Positions 11,301-18,886 of a stretch of DNA of 64,000 nucleotides are shown one piece after another. Each line of letters begins with the position of its first letter. Within the stretch, counting starts at the first letter, position 1. Position numbers and translations under genes: made by a program. The stretch lies in contig OW569357.1 in assembly GCA_937625935.1 (NCBI GenBank), positions 62,001-126,000 of the forward strand, written 5' to 3'. The notes beneath the pieces were generated by a model. That model was given only the letters and a program-made list of their open reading frames with translations, had not been told where the DNA came from and did no database searches. The stretch is from Tetramitus jugosus (lineage: Eukaryota; Heterolobosea; Eutetramitea; Acrasida; Vahlkampfiidae).

Positions 11301-14300
11301 GTTGTTGTTGGTGATATCTAAGGTAACACTCGCGGGTGAACTCGTAGATACTTCGTCGGTGATTCTATAAGAGAAGGTCACCAAACCAATAAAGGGCGTG
11401 GCACCACTGACGTTGTATTGGATCAAACCGGAAGCAGCACTAAGTATTTGAGCTTTTCCTGATGAAGGTTGAGTGATGTCATACAGCGATAGAACATCAA
11501 AGTCTGCATCGGTGTCATTCGCTAGAACATTGAATGAATACGGACCATTCCTCCAATGAAGATTCCGATACACGTCTGCGACTGCTTTTGGTGCGTTGTT
11601 AGTCATCGTGATCGTAATATTTTGGAGCACAGTAGAGATACCGTCAGTGACAGCACAACGAACAAAGTCTTGGCCGACAAAATTCTTCTTGGGTGTGTAA
11701 AATAGTTGGTTTGGAGCTATGATTGAAGCATTTCCATTGCTAGGAGGCACTACTATCTGCGAGAGAAATACTGTATCTTGAGGATCACTGTCTGAGGCAT
11801 TGACAAGCACATTAAGTGCCCTACCAGTTTTATATGTAGCCCATGGAATGTTAAACATTACCGAAGGTACAACTGGTGGATGATTGTAAACAACAACGGG
11901 AAACTGTAAATTGACTGATGACCACCCGTCTGTTATGTTGAGAACAAAATTGGCGCTTCCGAGAAAGTTCGGAACTTGCTTGTATCTCACTTTAAGATTC
12001 GATTCCACAGAGACATTCCCACTCACCACGCCGGATATTGACAAAGTGTCTCCATCTAGATCATACATCATGGATGAGGTATCAATCACATAGCCTCCAT
12101 TACTATATGACCAATGCATTTGAGGAGGAGTGATTATAGCATTCAACTGAGGATAGTTGTTATTGACTGTGAGACTGAAGGTTGCAGAAGTATTCGCGAG
12201 TCCATCGGTAAATACAACGTCAAACACAAAACTTCCAACAAATCCGCGAGTCGGAATGAAAGTGATATAGCCATCTGAGGAAAGAGTGGCATTTCCTCCT
12301 ACAGCAGGAACGTTTCTGAGTGCAATTGCAATTACGGAATCCTCGCTATCCGGATCAGATGTGCCAGCTTCAGTAACCGCACGCAATACAGCACCTGCAA
12401 CTCCAACACTCTTCCAGTTGTAGCCTCGATTTACTGCCTTCGCAGTTGGATTTTGATTGTACACGTTAACGGTATAGGTCATGAGAGCACAATCTAATCC
12501 ATCACACATTTGTACAACAAAAGTATCATTACCCAGAAAGCCGATTGGTTGAGTATATACAACCTCAATCTTATTCATGGATGTGTCAATTACTGCTGTT
12601 CCAAATCCAGAACTGTACACTCTATATGAAATTGAGTCCGAATCTGCATCCACAGGTGTGAGTGTAGATGATAATTCAAAGCGAGTTCCTGTAGCTTGTC
12701 GCGACCAATGAATTTTCTTGAAAGTGGAGAAGGCAGCAGGAACATTCGGGTTTCGAACGATAATAGTGATATTCGCTGAAACAATTTCGATTCCATCAGA
12801 AAGGCTATAGGTGAAGTATTGTGTGCCCTTCCACGAGCCAGAAGGAGTAAACTGGAATGAAGAACCGACAAGTGCTAATGTTCCATTAAAGTTACCTGGT
12901 GTACTTGAACTATTCACTTGAATTAGATCACCATCTAAATCATACGCAGACGGTATGACATTAATGCTGACAGGACTTGAACTTCTCCAGTGTGTGCTGA
13001 TGGTAGAAACTACAGGAGTAGGTTTACGATTGATAATCAACACATCCACCGTTCCTGGGGTATACTTCTCACCATCGGTCACCTGATAGACAAATGAGTC
13101 TGGACCTAAGTAACCTGAGGAGGCAGTGTAATGCAAAAACTGATCACGTCCTAACCTGACAATGGACAATATTCCGTGTAGTGGGTCACTCAATATGCGC
13201 GATATCGTTACAACATCTTGCTCTGGGTCTGTTGTGTCAGCCAATACATCCAAGTCGAATGAAGCACTCCTCCAATGTACAGTCACATTCTTAGGTTTTG
13301 TGACAGGCGGAAAATTGAGTACTGTCAATGTTACGCTACCAACAAGATCGCTGTAAGCAATACCATCAAATATTCGGTAACTAAACTGGTCAGACCCTGT
13401 GAAATTGGTTTTTGGTGTGTACTGAATCGTCCGACCATTAATAATACTAACAACACCATTACTAGGATCAGAAACAGATGTGATTTGCAGTAAATCCCAA
13501 TCACCGGGATCTTCGTCGATATCATTGTCCAAAACAGAGAGAGTAGTTGCCCTGTTCCATGACACAGAGTACGTATCATTGACGACTACGGGGACTGTGT
13601 TTACAACGGATATGACTACAGATCCTGTTGCCAATGCATTGTCTACATCGGATATGGTATATGAGAAGAGATCGTTTGTCACAGCTCGAGGAGCATAGTA
13701 TCGAATACCATCTGATATGATTGTTGCTTGAACTCCTGTAACTGGCACTGTACAATTTATCAATCGAATAGTATCATTATTAGGATCGTAGTCATTGGCC
13801 ATCACTGTCAGATCAGCTGTGAATCCCTTTTTAATTGTGTATGTGTCCTTGACAGCAACTGGTGGAGTATTTTGCACAACTACGGTCACCGTAGCGGATG
13901 TGGTTTTAACGTCCTTGGGTAATTGTTGTCTGTCTGATATAGTGTACATGAATGTGTCATTTCCCAAGAATCCACGCGCAGGAGAATAACTGATGGTTGA
14001 ATTATTGATCCAACGAACAACTCCCTTGTTGATTGTTTCAAATTGACTGAACTCGACAATGTCAAAAATGTCATCATTAATATCGTAATCGTTGTCAGTG
14101 GGCTTAAAGCTCTTTGCGATATTTTTCTCTACAATCACTGTATCATCAACTGCAACAGGAGCATCATTCTCAATTGATAAGAATATAAATCCATCAGTAC
14201 GATCGTCCACATCACTAACCGTAAATCTGAGCACTTCAGGACCGAGAGCCTCACTATAAGGTACATAGGACACAGTATAGTTATAAAGTGTCAATTCTAC

Positions 14301-15380
14301 AAAGGCTCTGTCCAAAAATAACTCAGTTTGTGTGTAGGCAGTCGACAGAAGCGAATAGCTACCCAAAATTGAAGCAGTGCCCATGGTAATCCTTGGTTCA
14401 TCCAATTTGTCATCATCATGATAATACAGTGGAATAAGAACGCCTTGGGAATTCTTTGACACCCTCAATGTAATATTATGAGTGGTCGGTGGTTGATTCT
14501 TCACATAAATAATAAAGTATGAAGAAGAAACATTGGTCTGATCTGTACAAGTATATTCAAACGAATCTGAATATGTCTCTGCTGTCAAATAAGGCTCATA
14601 ACGAACAAGTTTTCTGTCATTTGAAACAATGAGACCACCCTTGCCCACACCATACACCTCATCAATAAACAACTCATCCATATTGTCATCGACATCATCA
14701 GCCAAGATATCTAATTGACTAGCAACATACTTTCTCACTTCAAACACGCTTGGATGTGCAACAGGAGGCGTATTCACTACATGGATCGTCAACAATGCAC
14801 TCGCCAAATCATATCCATCGGTTACTGTAAAGTTTCTGACCTCCCATCCGACAAAGTTCGGCTCTGGTGTATAGTACAGCAACAAACTGTTATTACTCAA
14901 CGTGAGTGAACCTTTCTCCGTTGAACCAGCAACAACAAAAGGTTCCTCAACCAAGATCATCTCGTCATCATCAGGATCACTAATCGCAAAATTGAAACCA
15001 TCATTGAAAGCAAACAAATCCAATGAGACATTCTTGCTATTCTTGAGGATCTCTACGTGAATATCAGTACATGATGGATTTCTGTTGAGCACTGTGACTT
15101 GAATTGAACTTGTGGCAGAAGCTTTGTCGTTGGTGGCAGTGTAATTGAATGAATCAAAGCCACTGTAGCCCTTCAATGGAGTATAGGCAACTTTTCCTTG
15201 GTCAAGAATACGAGCTATACCATGATGAGGTTGTTGTATGGATACGAGAGTCAAGTTACCTCCTCGGCTGTCGACATCGTTCCTCAACGGGAACAACACT
15301 GTTTCGACATTTTTCAAAACTGAAACATGGTCACTATAAGCACAAAACATGTAGTCGTGAGCAAAAGGCGCCAAAAGCAA
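5352..15380 (-). CDS. Giant tandem cadherin-like repeat surface protein with VWA-like C-terminal domain
   Basis: A single 10-kb frame encodes about 3,340 residues. Some 30 domains of about 95 residues run from the N-terminus to about residue 2,900. Each follows the pattern of SDxDxDxL, then PxxGxxxxxxxxxxYxP, FxGxDxFxYxxxDG and VxNxxPVA, as in bacterial tandem-95/cadherin-like adhesins. From roughly domain 7 on, most domains begin with a His/Leu-Trp motif (VHWRS, LHWRN, KHWRQ, MHWTE). Then a Cys-rich hinge (KNCKCKKG) leads to a VWA-like fold (RVLFLPDIASG, EKVIVLLTDN, SRLIVIPIDS), in which the MIDAS DxSxS reads DIASG and so is degenerate. A Trp-rich C-terminal tail follows. Many NxS/T sequons fit an extracellular protein. 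The first codons are an artefact of frame choice: the hydrophobic FFPLVALLLAPF just upstream links it to the anchor ORF at 15706..15386. Adhesion or surface-coat function is inferred. Confidence 0.9.
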   Translation of the reverse strand: MLLAPFAHDYMFCAYSDHVSVLKNVETVLFPLRNDVDSRGGNLTLVSIQQPHHGIARILDQGKVAYTPLKGYSGFDSFNYTATNDKASATSSIQVTVLNRNPSCTDIHVEILKNSKNVSLDLFAFNDGFNFAISDPDDDEMILVEEPFVVAGSTEKGSLTLSNNSLLLYYTPEPNFVGWEVRNFTVTDGYDLASALLTIHVVNTPPVAHPSVFEVRKYVASQLDILADDVDDNMDELFIDEVYGVGKGGLIVSNDRKLVRYEPYLTAETYSDSFEYTCTDQTNVSSSYFIIYVKNQPPTTHNITLRVSKNSQGVLIPLYYHDDDKLDEPRITMGTASILGSYSLLSTAYTQTELFLDRAFVELTLYNYTVSYVPYSEALGPEVLRFTVSDVDDRTDGFIFLSIENDAPVAVDDTVIVEKNIAKSFKPTDNDYDINDDIFDIVEFSQFETINKGVVRWINNSTISYSPARGFLGNDTFMYTISDRQQLPKDVKTTSATVTVVVQNTPPVAVKDTYTIKKGFTADLTVMANDYDPNNDTIRLINCTVPVTGVQATIISDGIRYYAPRAVTNDLFSYTISDVDNALATGSVVISVVNTVPVVVNDTYSVSWNRATTLSVLDNDIDEDPGDWDLLQITSVSDPSNGVVSIINGRTIQYTPKTNFTGSDQFSYRIFDGIAYSDLVGSVTLTVLNFPPVTKPKNVTVHWRSASFDLDVLADTTDPEQDVVTISRILSDPLHGILSIVRLGRDQFLHYTASSGYLGPDSFVYQVTDGEKYTPGTVDVLIINRKPTPVVSTISTHWRSSSPVSINVIPSAYDLDGDLIQVNSSSTPGNFNGTLALVGSSFQFTPSGSWKGTQYFTYSLSDGIEIVSANITIIVRNPNVPAAFSTFKKIHWSRQATGTRFELSSTLTPVDADSDSISYRVYSSGFGTAVIDTSMNKIEVVYTQPIGFLGNDTFVVQMCDGLDCALMTYTVNVYNQNPTAKAVNRGYNWKSVGVAGAVLRAVTEAGTSDPDSEDSVIAIALRNVPAVGGNATLSSDGYITFIPTRGFVGSFVFDVVFTDGLANTSATFSLTVNNNYPQLNAIITPPQMHWSYSNGGYVIDTSSMMYDLDGDTLSISGVVSGNVSVESNLKVRYKQVPNFLGSANFVLNITDGWSSVNLQFPVVVYNHPPVVPSVMFNIPWATYKTGRALNVLVNASDSDPQDTVFLSQIVVPPSNGNASIIAPNQLFYTPKKNFVGQDFVRCAVTDGISTVLQNITITMTNNAPKAVADVYRNLHWRNGPYSFNVLANDTDADFDVLSLYDITQPSSGKAQILSAASGLIQYNVSGATPFIGLVTFSYRITDEVSTSSPASVTLDITNNNIPVAVNSSIVKHWRQLMTEEPLFKLYNSQYDSDGDLIALDFIQPSHGIATRVSDGSGVEQIKYSVSNFVGSDSFKYTLSDGATTAQGTVSITSFNNLPTGKNFSLSLHWVEIETGVSVNVLRSAADIDSFDQSSIAIFMGSKITPGFKGTVFLEDADSIYYKPINATGTEVFSYIVTDGVSNSTYFITMTVPDLAQDPYFLYTTILWKDALAGKSISIDVDTALIPYSTLQVKSILTAPQYGNVTIGADKKSIFYEQTKLSLERDYLTMNVTSGNSWQVVRLVLLVYNTPPTAADLTLNRSHRALLNGIDIQLISNTTDIDGDHLRITNATTTSPSVTLSIVNDTTVHFSIVPKVIGTFYFLYTVSDGVEEIKALVTMRVTNQVPVVQRKSYSFHWREVMAPNGKVLDQVLDYFIDPDGDLVQITSVTASNPQVISSAVLVNSTAFRIVAPSTGYAAGYSFVSLSVTDGITAISPSVDITVQNTAPYSKNSFEDLYQVHFSLSNVSLPVLSNFTDNDALDLNKLWIVSAATQTVNAVLNNNGTMLRYTPPRLFRGTSPFTYTISDGLDSTPARASVFVYNNPPVPPTYTKTMHWTELKQMGGVVSLNVSKDTYDADPEDQNHIYVSYCRNDLSFCSISSDLKKMLITPSNGFVGTTIVTFGVTDTGDEQTSTATVTILNNPPYLDSSVRLEVHWRYPVTLNMSNVLKDDDVASNVTLVTVARTSSTIGNFTIQNNQLVYSPDKTVVGNSDIARLTFTDGWTQVTSDIRVYVVNNKPTVSSVTVNLHQGQIINIPIVAGYANDLDAQDKPNLVLQNQAFAANILEYVRFTSDMKNITLKHRSVVTSTNPQVLDFWVTDGQSSVQGSLTVNLQNSIPVVPAIVLSIPWTSYVSGVPINLLANATDADNDRLNVTSITNPTHGTVTYQASNIYGNLIIYKPGMYDLTAVSFTMVATDGAATVSSSVSITIVNHKPVANNDYVTKHWKTSSFVVYPLSNDTDADNDPLFIDTFSASGLTVTKTSDNKNLTVSKVVTASDLDVPLSIQYSAIDFPGSSSAATIQVTYYDNRPTMSPNSISSGSLVWRVSSFKNFTVGCQDVDTADKATLLLLYSSQQYDLTSLKNVPMSAGTLIVNGNAISYVASNTQSYPPCTTQCLVADTFSFKCTDGLLDSALSSVTINVTNNRPQIQKANPLTITRQRQAASNVFYVDVMDSPYVDADGNALTITAVNVITSIPSGQQLVVSTDTAKQRIQVTTSANYKTDATFTYQLTDGQLNSITGTVLLQFINSPPSCGPIDIHVFKGQPASIYLPNYCTDDNGDSLVFSSKTTPSGITWNSPPTTISFPASDKGVNTMQIEYYVDDGTQKVAFSAFITVDNRIPSPVIPYTFTLTKPSVQPSGSNPSQYYLEYLLDVQVNDQDGLTDIERLTVRVQSSGTCGSALTSQARSGKNDKYLLFTKPSTFTSCTAVIKVSDNDPGVPGEALATITIQYTKQPVIANDDLLFMDQSLSSQTFASSNLLKNDYDPMGSGVKLDSFICSPGVLCPTVSGSNFVVTNSDTDSCQSLTFTYKISSSTDSTSSATATLFIKFKNCKCKKGNLRVLFLPDIASGLNQISKVKKFLKDMSADSRVKLGSSNNAMALRAFAQDPALTVCPWTTDDSTYDSIANSLAVSSQGNTNHKFALADAYQYVSSLSQEKVIVLLTDNGANYPCSLPCSYGSTTRCMPCADAVPEANSLNILNGARWASRLIVIPIDSEIQNTFDISQMKKMGYDHTIDSSVFPVSWNVFDGDSFEKKITDAICDPVNTQRSGETGTIRTTGDDYVSVYINDDLIIGPLIGEWRVVKLATATVKAGDVITLEAKNDGGDSGVIFEMMFGDRIIRTNSDWKCITQFIGETGAPTQRPTWSGDFSSGGWANALEVESANQWQTGWSKWSNLGFTPTSATKWIWSNWSQNGRSGAKVTCSYIVPDLSTLPTYCGASVCYLWS

Positions 15381-15385
15381 AGCTA

Positions 15386-15706
15386 CTAGGGGAAAAAAAA
15401 CTTAGCCAAAAACAACACATACGGTTTAAGTGATGGTGGATGATAACCCACACCAGTGCTAATGAGAGCAATAAGTGCTCCAGTCGTAACAGCCACTACG
15501 ACACTCAAAATAATTCCAAAAATGGCTTGATGAACAGCTGTGCTCTTCACGAGAGACATGTTCACTTTTTTCTCATCGACAACAGCGACGGACTCTCCAA
15601 TAATAAGTGAATTGTCTTTTCCGTCTGGCACCAACTCTACGGGTGCAGCTTCTTCAATCTCTTTGACCTCCCATCGGGTAAAGATCTTGAATGGACTATT
15701 GGACAT
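15386..15706 (-). CDS. N-terminal membrane anchor of the giant repeat protein (separate frame or exon)
   Basis: ATG at 15706 opens a 106-codon frame. It encodes about 60 cytosolic, acidic residues (MSNSPFKIFTRWEVKEIEEA) and then a signal-anchor helix (AIFGIILSVVVAVTTGALIA, about residues 60-85). It runs into the 5' end of the giant frame on the same strand, so the two almost certainly make one type II or multi-spanning surface protein. Two joins restore the frame. One is a 68-nt intron 15453..15386 with a weak donor (GTGTGG) but an excellent acceptor (T8C4TAG). The other is one extra T in the T8 run at 15393-15400. The better donor GTATGT at 15422 would give only a 37-nt intron in the wrong phase. 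The ORF is real; the exact junction is unresolved. Confidence 0.7.
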   Translation of the reverse strand: MSNSPFKIFTRWEVKEIEEAAPVELVPDGKDNSLIIGESVAVVDEKKVNMSLVKSTAVHQAIFGIILSVVVAVTTGALIALISTGVGYHPPSLKPYVLFLAKFFFP

Positions 15707-16109
15707 GGTCTAAGCTTACGGAAGACTGCTTTTCGTTTGTTTTGTGAGATACTTTTGAGTTCTTTGTTGCACTCTTCTTGTTTGAATCGAACAAGGGGTT
15801 TCAGGAACAAGAGTGAGGCACGAGTTCGATAAAAGATTCAGTTTGTTGAGATGTATCTTATCACACACACAAAACCTCACTTAGGGGTAAGGGGTAAGAG
15901 TGCACTCTCCGAAACAGTCAATTCAAGGTCGTCGTATCTCACATCAAACAGCACCTTTCAAGGAAAATATGGGACCCCGGTGCATGAGTCATCCATGTCA
16001 AGAACCCCCATCATTGAGGGATAACACGATGGTGCTGTTGACGTTTCCTGTCACGCAGCGCTCATCTGGCGGGAATTATTCACATCGGAAATAAAGAAAT
16101 AGCCACAAA
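15707..16109. other. Divergent promoter region
   Basis: About 400 nt separate two divergent genes. They contain GGGGTAAGGGGTAAG near 15880-15895 and an E2F-like GGCGGGAA at 16068-16075, about 35 nt upstream of the + strand ATG. No ORF or RNA gene is visible. Confidence 0.5.
16068..16075 (+). promoter_or_regulatory. GGCGGGAA element (E2F-like)
   Basis: GGCGGGAA matches the core of E2F/DP sites in animals and plants. It lies about 35 nt before the ATG at 16110. Related GCGGGAA cores recur upstream of genes at 40368 and, on the other strand, at 49587. A binding role is inferred. Confidence 0.25.
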
Positions 16110-18497
16110 ATGGAGAAAAAAAAGAAGATCAATTTGAAGGAACGATTTGTGGATGCAACAACCTACGATCTTGTCAATCATATAGCAGTTGAACCAAGTT
16201 GGAAAAAGGCAAAAACTCGCATCGCATCGCTCAGTGATCACAACCTCAATGACGATGAAATTTCGCTCAAAAACGCACTCCACAAATGCCTGCGTTGTGG
16301 ATTGACATTTTGTCTCGATGAAGCCTCGATGAAGGGTTACACGACACTTGTGCAAACAATTCTTGATCGTTTCGTGTCATGTGAACTCACATCAACCGTG
16401 CTGCATAATCATTGTGATCACAAATATGATGAGAGCAGAAAACTGGGTCATCATAGTAGTGCAATTGAGGAGAATGCCAACAACAATACTAGCAACAGTG
16501 ATCCAATCGCGAATGATTGGTTGGTTCAAATGTTTCTTGACAATCAATTCAAAATTGATGAGCTTTCACTCATGGATATGCTCACGGATGGCATGAAGCG
16601 CATTCTTCGGGGGAGGGAGCAAAACAGAAGAAACCCAATCGAAGACAGTGAAAGTGAGAGTGAGAGTGATGAAGATGATGAAGAGGTGGTAAGCAGACAA
16701 ACAATGGATTCCAAATGGTGGATAGACGGAATGGAACGGTTGCGGTGCTTGTACGAAAAGTGGAGCGAAGAACCGTATCTCAGTATTGTGATTCAAAACG
16801 AGGAATTCAAGAAATTTTTGCTGAGATTGTTTCACATTTTCACCAACGTAATCCAGACAAAGGAACAATTGGTGAAATCGTATCGCATCTATTACTTGTC
16901 TCTCCCATTTGAAATCGTGCGTCTGACTCTGTTTTTCAATTACTACGGAGAACTCGAGAGTGAAAACATGGAGAAGCTCTTTGTCAGTGTCCCGCTCATT
17001 TATTATAGTCGATTGACTCAACATTTAGCATTGGATCTGATCCGTGACGAGTTCTTGGCCAAACGTGAGCAATACAACAGCGTTGAGGACATTTGGAGGA
17101 ATAGTACATTGACTGTTGCTCTCTATGTCATACTGAATTCTGCAAGATATGTTCCACATATTAAGCAATTACCATCATATTTGTTCCCAATTCGTGGCAC
17201 GATTGACGATTCCTATTCTTCGTTGATATACTTGTCGCTATTGCGTTTCGGAATGCGTTTCGACAATTCTGTTCAAGAAGCGCACAAGGCAGATATTCAG
17301 CTAATTCTGACTCAAGGACTGAAAAGTAACAATGTTGATAGAAGGATATTATGTATCTTTATGCTTGACAAGCTATGTTGCTCTGTATTTGCGGAAATGT
17401 TTGAATCATTGAAACCGATATTATGGTATGTGGTGAAGGAAACAACAACAAACTCAGATGAATTAGGAGAGATTGCTGGGGGATTGACGACGCAAGCTGA
17501 AAGAGCCCTTCAAAAACAAGACTTTTCTCTCGCACGTTCGATTATACAGTTCATATTCGACATTGCCTTTGAGTTCAGGGACGACTCTGATTTGAAATTT
17601 TGCTATGATTTATCCCTTTTTCTGAGCAATCCAAATGTAAAGATCGAGTCTGACAAGTTGGTTGTCTATCTGAACTCACTAACAACCACGTTGGAGAACA
17701 GAGAGAAAGAATATTTTTCAAATCCGGATGATGAGTCAAGAGACAAGCTCACTCAAGTATTCTGTGCACTTGAATTTATCCCAGAAATGACAGTTCCGCT
17801 TGACGATGACACTTTGTGTAGATTCCATAGTGTCCTATATCGTTGTCTTCCTGTTGAGTCAATCAGCTACGTTTGTTGGAGTATCTATACCAAAGCGATT
17901 GAAAACGACTTTCTTGATGGCATGGAGGCAGCTCACAAAAGATCAACCTCCAATACCATGAATTTGTTTCATTACACTCTCTCATTGATATGTCAGGGAT
18001 CTGTAGATCCCCACAAGCTGCACACTGGAAGGAAATTATGGCTCCACTATTATCAAGAACAAACACGTGAAGAACTGGAGCTACTTCATGAGCAACTTCT
18101 TCCACCCTATCTTGAAAAGCTAATCGAGGGATTGTTCATCTCAACAGACGATTTTTCGAGACAAGAAGCATTTCTCTCTCTGGGTCTGTTGTATTGTGGT
18201 GCTCCTGATATGGTTCGAAATTCGAGCTCTGATATAGTAGAAAACTACCTTGAATACTTTGATGGATACCTTTCAAACATAACTCAATCAAAACCAAATA
18301 ATGTGGCATGTTGGTTGGCGTTCTTGGAGCTCAGCTATGATCACTTATCTGCGGACGACGAAGACGATATATCGCTCATACTGGAACAATTGTTTGGCAG
18401 TGAAGTGTATCTCAAGAACCAACAAGTCTTCCAACCGCTAACTTCCCGCTTGCTCGTGGCATCCTGTTCTCAGAAACCCAACGAACAAGGAGAATAA
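16110..18497 (+). CDS. Large helical-repeat-like protein of unknown function
   Basis: This is a 795-residue single-exon protein, MEKKKKINLKERFVDATTYD at the start. It is mostly predicted helix with Leu-rich amphipathic segments (for example KKFLLRLFHIFTNVIQ and LLEQLLPPYLEKLIEGL), suggesting HEAT/ARM-like solenoid repeats. An acidic Ser/Glu/Asp run (about residues 178-194: EDSESESESDEDDEEVV) resembles a casein-kinase-2 tract and divides the N-terminal 170 residues from the main solenoid. CLRCGLTFCLDE near residue 60 has three Cys but no complete zinc-ligand set. There is no signal peptide or membrane helix, so it is probably cytosolic or nuclear. I do not recognise the family. It is divergently transcribed from the giant surface protein gene. 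Confidence 0.85.
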   Translation: MEKKKKINLKERFVDATTYDLVNHIAVEPSWKKAKTRIASLSDHNLNDDEISLKNALHKCLRCGLTFCLDEASMKGYTTLVQTILDRFVSCELTSTVLHNHCDHKYDESRKLGHHSSAIEENANNNTSNSDPIANDWLVQMFLDNQFKIDELSLMDMLTDGMKRILRGREQNRRNPIEDSESESESDEDDEEVVSRQTMDSKWWIDGMERLRCLYEKWSEEPYLSIVIQNEEFKKFLLRLFHIFTNVIQTKEQLVKSYRIYYLSLPFEIVRLTLFFNYYGELESENMEKLFVSVPLIYYSRLTQHLALDLIRDEFLAKREQYNSVEDIWRNSTLTVALYVILNSARYVPHIKQLPSYLFPIRGTIDDSYSSLIYLSLLRFGMRFDNSVQEAHKADIQLILTQGLKSNNVDRRILCIFMLDKLCCSVFAEMFESLKPILWYVVKETTTNSDELGEIAGGLTTQAERALQKQDFSLARSIIQFIFDIAFEFRDDSDLKFCYDLSLFLSNPNVKIESDKLVVYLNSLTTTLENREKEYFSNPDDESRDKLTQVFCALEFIPEMTVPLDDDTLCRFHSVLYRCLPVESISYVCWSIYTKAIENDFLDGMEAAHKRSTSNTMNLFHYTLSLICQGSVDPHKLHTGRKLWLHYYQEQTREELELLHEQLLPPYLEKLIEGLFISTDDFSRQEAFLSLGLLYCGAPDMVRNSSSDIVENYLEYFDGYLSNITQSKPNNVACWLAFLELSYDHLSADDEDDISLILEQLFGSEVYLKNQQVFQPLTSRLLVASCSQKPNEQGE

Positions 18498-18886
18498 ATT
18501 CCTTGCACCCAGGTTCATTCTGAATGGAACAATGTGTTTTGCTTCAAAAAGGAAAGATCACAACAAGAGAATGAATGGATCAAGGGAGGGAACCAACTAT
18601 GTAGCACTGTTACAAATTCGTAACATGTGAACTTATATCTCCATCCATGCTGAATCAGAATATTTGGTAGATCAATGTGTGAGTTCCAAATTGTGACCAC
18701 AAACAAAAAGTATAAATTTACTCATCCCTTGATTTTCGTTCGTCTCCACAACTGCACACTGCATTCAATGCTTCTCTCGCATTTTGTCCATTAATTTTTT
18801 TTCCACACGCAGAAAAAAAAACGTCGACCACCAACTCACAAAACGAACAATCACAACCACAACCACAATTTTCGCGATCAATAGAA
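18498..18886. other. Intergenic region between two + strand genes
   Basis: About 390 nt, AT-rich, ending in CA-rich sequence (CACAACCACAACCACAATT) just before the next ATG. No ORF with coding character or RNA gene was seen. Confidence 0.5.

Noticed and set aside
5352-15380. Idea that the giant gene is a bacterial contaminant
   Set aside because: Its base composition and codon style match neighbours, it lies between clear eukaryotic genes, and an intron-like junction links it to an anchor exon.
15386-15422. 37-nt intron with consensus GTATGT donor in the giant gene
   Set aside because: Too short compared with the other introns here (70-152 nt) and it joins in the wrong phase, giving a stop within about 20 codons.
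16566-17024. 152-codon minus strand ORF inside the helical-repeat gene
   Set aside because: Fully antisense to a well-formed 795-codon gene, without motifs.
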